Shown one piece after another: positions 15,379-22,318 of a stretch of DNA of 32,267 bases; the first letter of the stretch is position 1; each line of letters starts with the position of its first letter. The notes under the pieces are model-generated. The model ran no database searches. It was not told where the DNA came from and saw nothing but the letters and a program-made list of their open reading frames with translations. Source of the stretch: Clostridiales bacterium (GTDB lineage Bacteria; Bacillota; Clostridia; Oscillospirales; Oscillospiraceae); contig JAAYBW010000003.1 in assembly GCA_012729975.1 (NCBI GenBank), positions 1-32,267 on the forward strand. Reading direction: 5' to 3'. The translations under genes were made by a program, and so were the position numbers.

Positions 15379-16829
15379 TGTACCTTCTCTCCTGGCGCCG
15401 CTTCATATGCCGGAAACGACACCTCGAAGCTGGTGCCCCCGCAATCGCGTGCCGTCGCCGTTACCGTGCCTCCATGCTTATACACCATATCCTTGACAAT
15501 TGCCAGCCCCAGCCCGCTTCCTCCAATATCGCTGCTTCTGGCTTTATCCACACGGTAGAACCTGTCAAATATGTTTGGCATATCCTCGCGCGGAATTCCG
15601 ATGCCGGTATCATTTACAATGAGATAAACCCGGCCGTCCCGTTTGAAAAGCAGGACAGTAACGCTGCCTCCGTCTATATTATACTTAATGGCGTTTTCTA
15701 TCAGATTAAAAACCACCTGATGTATATCATCCGGATTGGCCCGAATTACACACTTTCCCGAAAATCTGCTCTCGATAGTCACATTCTTCTTTAAAGCGAG
15801 TGTGCGCAGCATCTTAAGGGCCTGTTCCGCAACCCGCTTTACTTCCATCGGCACACTGTTTGAGGCCGCTTCGTTTGTCAGCCGGGACAGGTCAAGCAGC
15901 TTCTCAGTGATCCTCGCAAGTCTTTCAGCCTCGGCTCCGATATCGTATATAAACTCGCGGACGGTAGCTTTGTCCATATCCTCATTTTGCACAATACTGT
16001 CCGTTAACAGCCTGATAGCCGCAAGCGGAGTCTTAAGCTCATGCGAAGCATCGGAAACAAAGCGCTGTCGTATTTCCTCAACCTTTTTCAGTCTGCTGAT
16101 AAGGTTGTTGAACTCCTCCGTGAGTTCACTTAACTCATCGCGGCCTTTGACGGTAATTTTATAATTATAGCTTCCGTCTCCGACGGATCTTACGGCACGA
16201 AGGATTGAGCGTATACGAGAAGTAAGCACGGTCGAGAACCCGACGCCCAAAAACAGCGCGGCTATAAGCATGATGTACGACACCTTTAAAAGATTCTCGT
16301 GCAGACCGGCAATAAGCCCTGCCTGATCGGTATCGTACTCATATATATAGACCGCGCCTATCGTTGTTCCTTTATACACCACCGGTATCGCGGCTCTGCT
16401 GCGCAGTACCGAGTCCGAATAGCTTGAGTAAAAAACGTTCTTCCCGCTCAGCGCCCTTGTTATCTCCGAAAACATTACGTATTTGCCCGGGTTATTTTCC
16501 ATATCGGCGGTATCGTAGATTATTCGGCCGGAGGAATTAACAATGATTATTCGGCTGAGTCCCATATCGTCCAGGAGCCCCATGACCTGCTTTACTTCAT
16601 CACTTTCAAGCTCGGCTAAAGACGATAACGACGAGGCAAAGACGGATGCCTGGTTGAGCATTGAGGCATACTTGGATTCAAAGAGCGCATCCCTGACGCG
16701 TACGACCGGATAAACATTCATGAAAACCAGCAGTACGATAAATATAGCAAGATAACTCAGAACCGACTTAAGCTGGACGCTGTTTTTTATATCGAGCGCT
16801 CGGAAGTTAGTCTTTGAAATAGTAGCCAA
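15375..16829 (-). CDS. Membrane sensor histidine kinase
   Basis: A 484-aa kinase of the WalK/PhoR class. TM1 is near 20-40, an extracytoplasmic sensor region (41-182, PAS-like or Cache-like) follows, TM2 is near 183-203 and the HAMP domain is at about 204-256. The H-box SDASHELKTPL contains phosphoacceptor H263. The ATPase domain shows the N-box (FNLIENAIKYN), G1 (VNDTGIGIP), F-box (FDRFYRVDKARS) and G2 (GGSGLGLAIV). It overlaps the response regulator by 23 bases and the GerMN gene by 4. Together they probably form an envelope-stress or cell-wall signalling unit; the signal is unknown. Confidence 0.95.
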   Translation of the reverse strand: MATISKTNFRALDIKNSVQLKSVLSYLAIFIVLLVFMNVYPVVRVRDALFESKYASMLNQASVFASSLSSLAELESDEVKQVMGLLDDMGLSRIIIVNSSGRIIYDTADMENNPGKYVMFSEITRALSGKNVFYSSYSDSVLRSRAAIPVVYKGTTIGAVYIYEYDTDQAGLIAGLHENLLKVSYIMLIAALFLGVGFSTVLTSRIRSILRAVRSVGDGSYNYKITVKGRDELSELTEEFNNLISRLKKVEEIRQRFVSDASHELKTPLAAIRLLTDSIVQNEDMDKATVREFIYDIGAEAERLARITEKLLDLSRLTNEAASNSVPMEVKRVAEQALKMLRTLALKKNVTIESRFSGKCVIRANPDDIHQVVFNLIENAIKYNIDGGSVTVLLFKRDGRVYLIVNDTGIGIPREDMPNIFDRFYRVDKARSSDIGGSGLGLAIVKDMVYKHGGTVTATARDCGGTSFEVSFPAYEAAPGEKVQ

Positions 16830-17487
16830 CTCCCCATTTTGTCATGATTTTTGTAGGTTCTGCCGGATCCTTTTCCAGTTTTTCACGCAAACGCCTGATA
16901 TGGACGTCAACCGTTCTTATATCGCCCTGATAATCGGCGCCCCAGATTGTCGAAAGCAGACTTTCTCTTATATATACCTTACCCGGGTTTTTCATCAGCA
17001 GCTCTATAAGGTCGAACTCCTTCGCGGTAAGATCGACCTCAACCCCGTCTTTCGTGGATGTACGGCGCTCCGTATCAATACATATGTGTCCGCTTGTTAT
17101 GACGCTTTCAGCCGCTTGAGGCTCATTCATCGAGACGCGGCGAAGCAGTGCTCTTACGCGGGCTTTGAGCTCAAGTATATTAAACGGCTTTGTTATATAA
17201 TCATCGGCTCCGCATTCAAAACCGATAATTTTATCGACATCCTCGCTTTTTGCCGTTAACATTATGATGGGGACCTTCGAAAACTCTCTTATGTTAAGAC
17301 AGGCATCAAGGCCGTTTAGTTTCGGCATCATCAGATCCATGATAATCAAATCCGGCTCGGCAGTAGTGGCCAGCTTTACAGCTTCTTCACCGTCATAAGC
17401 AACCTCAACGGTATACCCTTCGTTCTCCAAGTTGAACTTAATCCCCTTCACCAGGGATTTTTCATCATCGACAACCAGAATCTTCAC
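16807..17487 (-). CDS. OmpR/PhoB-family response regulator
   Basis: A 226-aa regulator with an N-terminal receiver domain. It has an acidic DD pair near 7-8, phosphoacceptor D51 (IIMDLMMP), the conserved Thr of MLTAK and the Lys of ITKPF. A C-terminal winged helix follows (about 130-225, with LTAKEFDLIELLM, VDVHIRRLREKLE and GVGYYF). It is the partner of the overlapping kinase gene. It starts at ATG 17487 with AGGAGG-type spacing, 11 bp after the comEA-like gene. It resembles the WalR/PhoP group, but targets cannot be read from this window. Confidence 0.95.
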   Translation of the reverse strand: MKILVVDDEKSLVKGIKFNLENEGYTVEVAYDGEEAVKLATTAEPDLIIMDLMMPKLNGLDACLNIREFSKVPIIMLTAKSEDVDKIIGFECGADDYITKPFNILELKARVRALLRRVSMNEPQAAESVITSGHICIDTERRTSTKDGVEVDLTAKEFDLIELLMKNPGKVYIRESLLSTIWGADYQGDIRTVDVHIRRLREKLEKDPAEPTKIMTKWGVGYYFKD

Positions 17488-17498
17488 GAATTTTCCTC

Positions 17499-17864
17499 CT
17501 ATTTAAGAGTGATGTGGTTCGCTATGCCTTTATAAACCGACTCTCCGATCCCTGACACATCCAAGAGCTGCTCCGTATGTATAAAGCCTCCGCAAACTTC
17601 CCTGTATTCGATTATTCTTTCTGCAAGAGCGGGGCCGATACCGTCCAGCAGCTCAAGTTCGGCAGCAGACGCAGTATTAATGTTGATTAATAAAGGCGGC
17701 TCGTCCGGATGCGCGTCCGCTGTATCCGATGCTGTATTCGATTGCCTTTCTACGGTGATCTCAGGCTCATTTTGCGCCGTATTTCCGGATATAAGGACGC
17801 CGATCATACACAGGGCAAACACGACAGCTGCCCCCGCTATTGTAAGTACGGCTGCTCGCGCCAT
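17499..17864 (-). CDS. ComEA-like helix-hairpin-helix protein
   Basis: A 121-aa protein with one N-terminal membrane segment (about 5-26), a low-complexity acidic linker (30-58) and a double helix-hairpin-helix domain (60-119: INTASAAELELLDGIGPALAERIIEYRE, then LLDVSGIGESVYKGI). This is the layout of the competence DNA receptor ComEA and of short ComEA-like proteins. The soluble-ligand-binding domain of longer ComEA proteins is absent. No comEB, comEC or other competence genes are nearby. It is the first gene of the operon with the two-component system. Confidence 0.85.
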   Translation of the reverse strand: MARAAVLTIAGAAVVFALCMIGVLISGNTAQNEPEITVERQSNTASDTADAHPDEPPLLININTASAAELELLDGIGPALAERIIEYREVCGGFIHTEQLLDVSGIGESVYKGIANHITLK

Positions 17865-18064
17865 TTATATCCTCCGTCATCATATGCTTAAAACAGTTGC
17901 ATTTGCTTGATACATTTAATATAATCATATATAACAGATTAAGTTTTATCTTAACTTTCCGGCGGATAGTCAATTCCCATATTATTTAAGCAAGACAGCA
18001 CTCGCCGAACTTCTCCGAACAGCGGCCATCGTGCAATATTATAGCACAAATACGGGAGATTTCT

Positions 18065-19456
18065 ATGGCTAAATTTAAATATATAGCTTATATGTTCATA
18101 TTTTCCCTTCTGTGCGGTATTATCCTCCCGCTGTACTGTCATGCCGTGGAGCAGCCTGATATAGACGCGGCGGCCTGCGTTATAGCGGAGGTAGACACAG
18201 GCGAGATTCTTTATGCGAAAAATGAGCATAATAAAATGTACCCCGCCAGCACCACAAAAATGGTGACCGCTCTTCTTGCGATTATTGCCTGCGAGGAAGG
18301 CGCCGCTTCCCTTTCCGATGTCGTAACCGCTTCCGAAAACGTAAATGAAGGTCTCACCTGGGACAGCAGTACGGTGTACATACAACCGGGTGAACAAATG
18401 ACGCTCGAAAGTTTACTGTACTGCGCTCTTGTTCCCTCGGCGAATGAAGCTTGTAATATCATTGCCGAGCATATCGGCGGATCTATCGAGAACTTTGTTG
18501 CAATGATGAACAGTTATGCGGCGAAGCTTGGCTGCAGCGGAACTCATTTTACAAATACTCACGGCATGCCGGACGATAACCACTATACTACCGCTTACGA
18601 CCTTTATCTTTTAACTCGCGAAGCTATCAAGTACGACAGTTTTATGACAATATGCAATACACCGTCAATAGAAATTCCCGCCACAAACATGTCTGATGTA
18701 CGTTATCTTGTCACCACCAATTACCTCATATCTCCGGATCAGCCGAATTACCGCTACCAGTACGCAGTCGGTATAAAAACCGGAAGTACGGATTCCGCGG
18801 GTTTTTGTCTTGTATCCTCTGCCAGGAAAGACGGAATAAATATGATATCCGTTGTACTGGGCGCCACAGCTGTTCCGCTCGGGGACGGCGCATTTCGGAT
18901 TACCAGTTTCACTGAAACCAAGACCCTTTTTGAGTGGGCATTTCGCAATTTCAGTTACCGGGAGATACTCAGCGCCACCGAGCTTACCGCAGAGGTTCCG
19001 GTCGCAATGGGCGAAGGAATGGACAGCGTAATCATACATCCCGCGACTTCGCTTACGGAGTTTTTGGCAAACGACATCGATGTCGATTCGTTTGACCGGT
19101 CTGTAACAATATTCGGTCTTGAGGACGGCACCGGCGAGATTGCTGCTCCGATCGCGGCGGGTGAGGTACTCGGCGAGATTTACATATACTATGACGGTAA
19201 AACTTACGGTCCCGTTTCCCTGCTCGCAAATACGGATGTTCCGCTTTCCAAGGCCGAGTATATGAAAGCTCGCATAAAAGAAACGCTCCGTCAAGCCTGG
19301 CTCAAGTGGGTTTTGGGAGGTATATTCTTTATCTTCCTGCTGTATGCCGCATTTGTCATAAGGTATAATATTTTAAGAGCCAGGCACAGAAAAAGGCGCA
19401 GGCAGGCTTATGAAGCCGGTATCATATCCACTATTGACAGAGATAAGCGCAGATAA
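18065..19456 (+). CDS. D-alanyl-D-alanine carboxypeptidase (DacF/PBP5 type)
   Basis: A 463-aa exported penicillin-binding protein. The signal peptide covers about 1-27. The S11 peptidase motifs are in order: S-x-x-K at 62-65 (PASTTKM), S-x-N at 125-127 (SAN) and KTG at 238-240. A beta-rich PBP5 C-terminal domain follows (about 285-395). A hydrophobic segment near 415-437 and an Arg/Lys-rich tail end the protein, so it is membrane-anchored at the C terminus by a true transmembrane helix. It trims pentapeptides in peptidoglycan. The ATG at 18065 has GGGAGAT upstream. No strong promoter is visible in 17865-18064. Confidence 0.93.
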   Translation: MAKFKYIAYMFIFSLLCGIILPLYCHAVEQPDIDAAACVIAEVDTGEILYAKNEHNKMYPASTTKMVTALLAIIACEEGAASLSDVVTASENVNEGLTWDSSTVYIQPGEQMTLESLLYCALVPSANEACNIIAEHIGGSIENFVAMMNSYAAKLGCSGTHFTNTHGMPDDNHYTTAYDLYLLTREAIKYDSFMTICNTPSIEIPATNMSDVRYLVTTNYLISPDQPNYRYQYAVGIKTGSTDSAGFCLVSSARKDGINMISVVLGATAVPLGDGAFRITSFTETKTLFEWAFRNFSYREILSATELTAEVPVAMGEGMDSVIIHPATSLTEFLANDIDVDSFDRSVTIFGLEDGTGEIAAPIAAGEVLGEIYIYYDGKTYGPVSLLANTDVPLSKAEYMKARIKETLRQAWLKWVLGGIFFIFLLYAAFVIRYNILRARHRKRRRQAYEAGIISTIDRDKRR

Positions 19457-19578
19457 GTTATATCTCTACCGATATGCGATTAAACGATTGACAAAATCCA
19501 ATGACCGGTGGGCGCTGTTTTCCCGGAAAAATTTTTTCCTGCGGACGCGGACGGGGGCGCATTATGCGCACACACGCC

Positions 19579-19669
19579 ATCCGCGCAATGCATACGCGCA
19601 ACACACCCGCACAATGCACCCGCATGACACACCCGCATGATGTACCCGCACATGACACCCGTGATGCGA
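19579..19669. repeat. 13-bp imperfect tandem repeat, seven units
   Basis: Five consecutive units of exactly 13 bp begin at 19605, 19618, 19631, 19644 and 19657, all opening with ACCCG; four read ACCCGCA. Two more diverged units lie at 19579 (11 of 13 matches to the first unit) and 19592 (8 of 13). On the minus strand each unit ends in GCGGGT or a variant. The period is not a multiple of three, so a coding origin is unlikely. Confidence 0.85.
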
Positions 19670-19690
19670 AAGCGCGACATACACGCGCGC

Positions 19691-19726
19691 CGGAGGGCGG
19701 AGGCGACGGGGACGACGGAGGAGCGG
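19691..19726 (+). other. G-rich tract with clustered GG/GGG/GGGG runs
   Basis: This 36-bp stretch reads in short G runs separated by one to three bases (GGAGGGCGGAGG, then GGGG and GGAGGAGCGG). It could form a two-tier G-quadruplex on the plus strand. It follows directly after the C-rich repeat, so strand composition flips sharply near 19680. Confidence 0.45.
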
Positions 19727-19811
19727 CAATCCTCAGTCAGCTGCGCTGACAGCTCTTTACACAATGCTCGCCGCTACGGGGACGAGGGGTGTTTTTGGGT
19801 ACGCGCCGCGG

Positions 19812-19838
19812 GAAGCTCCGCATCGGAGCTTCTTTTTT
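19812..19838 (+). terminator. Strong plus-strand terminator 356 bp after the carboxypeptidase gene
   Basis: GAAGCTCCG (19812-19820) and CGGAGCTTC (19824-19832) form a 9-bp stem with a tight loop, followed by TTTTTT and, after GC, a second T run. Its distance from the upstream stop codon implies a long 3' UTR carrying the repeat, or a separate plus-strand RNA. Confidence 0.85.
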
Positions 19839-19861
19839 GCTTTTTTATACGATTATGCGAT

Positions 19862-19875
19862 ATCTTCATGAAGAT
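19862..19875. promoter_or_regulatory. Perfect 14-bp palindrome downstream of the orphan promoter
   Basis: ATCTTCATGAAGAT is perfectly self-complementary and lies at about +14 to +27 of the predicted minus-strand transcript. It could be a second operator or a small hairpin. Confidence 0.45.
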
Positions 19876-19888
19876 GCAAACGTTTACA
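19875..19888. promoter_or_regulatory. CcpA/LacI-family operator-like site (cre-like)
   Basis: TGCAAACGTTTACA fits the cre consensus TGWNANCGNTNWCA at every position except the third (C for W). It contains the AAACGTTT core typical of LacI/GalR operators. It covers about +1 to +14 of the orphan minus-strand promoter, a position typical for repression. Confidence 0.55.
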
Positions 19889-19894
19889 GAAAAG

Positions 19895-19923
19895 ATAATA
19901 GTACGCTTGTTCTATTTTGTCAA
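19895..19923 (-). promoter_or_regulatory. Orphan near-consensus sigma-A promoter
   Basis: On the minus strand, TTGACA (19923-19918) and TATTAT (19900-19895) are separated by exactly 17 nt. The predicted start is near 19888. Transcription would run left into the terminator stem, the G-rich tract and the 13-bp repeat, antisense to the 3' end of the carboxypeptidase gene. No recognisable gene lies in that direction. Confidence 0.7.
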
Positions 19924-20063
19924 GCTTTTAATTAAAATAATTCGGTTATGCCGAAGCTAATCAGGGTATAGTACAACGGTTTCATGATGCCTTACTTCCG
20001 TCTGAGTTCTATCTCTGTATCGGATATCGGTATCATTTTTTTGAGGGATAAAAGAACATAAAG

Positions 20064-20088
20064 GCGGGGCGCAAATCGTGCGCCCCGC
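20064..20088 (-). terminator. Terminator of the EF-G-like gene
   Basis: GCGGGGCGCA (20064-20073) pairs perfectly with TGCGCCCCGC (20079-20088) around a 5-nt loop. On the minus strand CTTTATG follows, a moderately T-rich tail; it lies 39 bp after the stop codon at 20127. Confidence 0.8.
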
Positions 20089-20126
20089 TGAGTCTTTTAT
20101 GCCCGAATATATTTGATCCGCAGCGC

Positions 20127-22193
20127 TTATTCAGCTTCCGCAAGCGCTTTAGCTTCTTCTATTATCTTTTGCTGAACGGCAGCGGGCGTTTCTTCGTACC
20201 TGATGAACTCGAAGGAGAACGAGCCTCTTCCCTGTGTCATGGAACGAAGGTCTATGGCATAGCTGCTCATTTCGGCTGCCGGTACCTCCGCCTCTACTTC
20301 CTGGTTGCCGTCTCCCTTCGGATTCATTCCCAGAACTCTGCCGCGCCGCTTGTTAAGATCGCCGATAACGTCTCCCATGTTTATGTCGGGGATATTGACC
20401 TTAAGCGAACCGATCGGCTCCAGAATTACCGGGGAAGCCTGAGGAAGTCCGTTTTTGTAAGCCAGGTTTGCCGCTGTTTTAAATGCCATTTCGGAAGAGT
20501 CGACATCGTGATATGAGCCGTCAACCAGAGTGGCTTTCAGATATACGACAGGATAGCCCGCAAGCACACCCTTTGTCATGCTCTCTCTGATGCCCTTTTC
20601 AACGGCGGGGAAATACTGCTTGGGTACGCTGCCGCCGAAAATCTTCTCCTCGAATATAAGGTCCTCTGTTTCGGACTGCGGCTCGAATTCTATCCAAACA
20701 TCGCCGTACTGCCCGTGTCCGCCGGACTGTTTCTTATGCCGGCCCTGGATCCTGACCTTTTTGCGTATCTTTTCCCTGTAGGCCACTCTGACGGGAGAAA
20801 GTTCCACTTCCACACCGAACTTGTTTTTAAGCTTGGAACATAAAACGTCAAGATGGATATCGCCTGCGCCCGAGAGCACCATCTGATGTATCTCGGCGTT
20901 GTTCTCGACGCTGAACGTCTGATCCTCCTCTGCCAGTCTGGTGAGGCCGCCGGAAATCTTGTCTTCCTGTCCTTTGACTTTCGGGGTAACAGCCATTGAG
21001 TAGCATGGTGCATTAAACTCTATACCCGCAGCTCTGGCCACATTTTTAGGATCGCAAAGAGTATCGCCTGTCTTACTGTCCGAAAGCTTTGAAACCGCGC
21101 CTATATCTCCGCAGCCGATCTGCTTTACTTCCGTACTCTTTTTGCCCTGCATCATATAGATATGACCCATTTTTTCGCTTGAGCCGCTCCTGGGATTGAT
21201 GAGAACCATATCTGTATCGACTGTGCCGGAGAGCACCTTGAAAAATGAAAACTTGCCGTATTGGTCGGAAGTAGTTTTATAAATAAGCATGCAGGTAGGC
21301 GCGCTGCGATCACAGGGAATCGATACCTGTTCGCCCGCAGCGTTTATCCCTAACTCCGGTGTGATGTCTGCCGGAGACGGGAAAAGGTTGATCACGGTAT
21401 CAAGGAGCAGTTCTGTGCCCAGTCCGGTAAAACCGCTTCCGCAAACAACGGGCACAAGAGAAAGATCGCGGATACCCTGCTTGAGGCCTCGAATTATTTC
21501 TTCATCAGTAAACGGCTCCTCGGCGAAGAACTTTTCCATGAGCTCCTCTGAAGTCTCCGCTACATTCTCGGCCAGTACCGTGTACATCTCGTCAAGAGTT
21601 GACTGCATATCCGGCGGAATCGCTGTCTCTATGCTCTTTCCTTTTTCAATCGTATATGCCTTTCGCAGCACAACGTCGATAATGCCCTGAACCCTGCCGT
21701 CCTTCACTATGGGAAATACCAGGGGCGAGAGAGTGTGCCCGAATTTTTCTCTAAGAGCCTGAAACGTGGCGTTAAAGTCCCCGTTTTCCTCATCAATCTT
21801 GGAAATATAAAAGAGTTTCGGATGTTTTGACAGAGCCTTCCAGGCCTTTTCGGCGCCTACTCCTACCCCGCCCTTAGCCGAGCAGACAATTATTCCGGCA
21901 TCCGCAACTCTTACCGCCTGACTGACTTCACCCGCAAAGTCAAAATAACCCGGGGTGTCGATTATATTAATTTTATGACCCTTATATTCAGTAAACAGGG
22001 TGGCAGCCGAAATGGATATCTGACGCTTAATCTCCTCCGCGTCATAGTCTCCTACTGTGTTGCCGTCCGATACTCTCCCAAGTCTGTCCGATGCACCGGT
22101 AAGAAATAGCATGCTTTCCGCCAGGCTTGTCTTACCCGTGCTGCCGTGACCGAGCAGGCAGACATTGCGGATTTTGTCTGTCGTGTAGCCCAT
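20127..22193 (-). CDS. Elongation factor G-like GTPase (EF-G paralogue)
   Basis: A 688-aa translational GTPase of near-normal EF-G length. G1 is GHGSTGKTS (15-23) and G3 is DTPGY (79-83). G4 reads SKID (131-134) where canonical EF-G has NKMD. Domain IV shows KQSGGHGQYGDVWIEFEP and GSYHDVDSSEMAFK, and the C terminus has MTQGRGSFSFEF. It lacks the str-operon neighbours (rpsL, rpsG, tuf) and has its own promoter, so it is a paralogue rather than the main translocase. Such EF-G2-type proteins may act in recycling, back-translocation or drug tolerance. The start at 22193 has GAGAGGAT upstream. Confidence 0.9.
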   Translation of the reverse strand: MGYTTDKIRNVCLLGHGSTGKTSLAESMLFLTGASDRLGRVSDGNTVGDYDAEEIKRQISISAATLFTEYKGHKINIIDTPGYFDFAGEVSQAVRVADAGIIVCSAKGGVGVGAEKAWKALSKHPKLFYISKIDEENGDFNATFQALREKFGHTLSPLVFPIVKDGRVQGIIDVVLRKAYTIEKGKSIETAIPPDMQSTLDEMYTVLAENVAETSEELMEKFFAEEPFTDEEIIRGLKQGIRDLSLVPVVCGSGFTGLGTELLLDTVINLFPSPADITPELGINAAGEQVSIPCDRSAPTCMLIYKTTSDQYGKFSFFKVLSGTVDTDMVLINPRSGSSEKMGHIYMMQGKKSTEVKQIGCGDIGAVSKLSDSKTGDTLCDPKNVARAAGIEFNAPCYSMAVTPKVKGQEDKISGGLTRLAEEDQTFSVENNAEIHQMVLSGAGDIHLDVLCSKLKNKFGVEVELSPVRVAYREKIRKKVRIQGRHKKQSGGHGQYGDVWIEFEPQSETEDLIFEEKIFGGSVPKQYFPAVEKGIRESMTKGVLAGYPVVYLKATLVDGSYHDVDSSEMAFKTAANLAYKNGLPQASPVILEPIGSLKVNIPDINMGDVIGDLNKRRGRVLGMNPKGDGNQEVEAEVPAAEMSSYAIDLRSMTQGRGSFSFEFIRYEETPAAVQQKIIEEAKALAEAE

Positions 22194-22260
22194 ATATATC
22201 CAATCCTCTCATTTAATCCTGCCCGCCAATGCCGGGCATTGCTTACGTCATAACCCGCTG

Positions 22261-22289
22261 ATTATACACTACAATCGGTATAAATACAA
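22261..22289 (-). promoter_or_regulatory. Sigma-A promoter of the EF-G-like gene
   Basis: TTGTAT (22289-22284) and a perfect TATAAT (22266-22261) on the minus strand have a 17-nt spacer. The leader of about 60 nt contains a TGCCCG/CGGGCA hairpin at 22220-22238 shortly before the ribosome binding site. Confidence 0.65.
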
Positions 22290-22318
22290 TATTAATTATA
22301 CTCACAAATTACATTGTT

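Larger units (their letters stand above)
19457..20063. other. Non-coding, GC-anomalous intergenic region
   Basis: About 610 bp between the carboxypeptidase gene and the EF-G terminator hold no gene I can support. Open frames exist on both strands because the GC-rich repeat lacks stop codons, but none has a ribosome binding site or family resemblance. The left part contains an AT palindrome around 19518-19540, the 13-bp repeat, a G-rich tract and a plus-strand terminator. The right part is AT-rich and holds a minus-strand promoter with an operator-like palindrome. Confidence 0.7.

Noticed and set aside
17951-18397. A minus-strand frame overlapping the start of the carboxypeptidase gene
   Set aside because: No ribosome binding site or domain; it is the shadow of the gene on the other strand.
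19488-19516. TTGACA at 19488-19493 as a plus-strand promoter
   Set aside because: No -10-like hexamer lies 16-18 nt downstream (the region reads GGCGCT).
19579-19669. CRISPR array
   Set aside because: The units are 13 bp, directly tandem and without spacers, and there are no cas genes.
19501-19749. An 82-codon plus-strand frame rich in His, Arg and Thr
   Set aside because: No ribosome binding site, no family resemblance and low complexity caused by the repeat and the G-rich tract.
19480-19764. A 94-codon minus-strand frame giving a Cys-rich peptide with a 13-residue period, possibly a modified-peptide precursor
   Set aside because: It starts at TTG without a ribosome binding site, and its repeats come from the 13-bp DNA repeat read in frame every 39 bp. 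Other frames in the region are equally open, so the lack of stops reflects composition.
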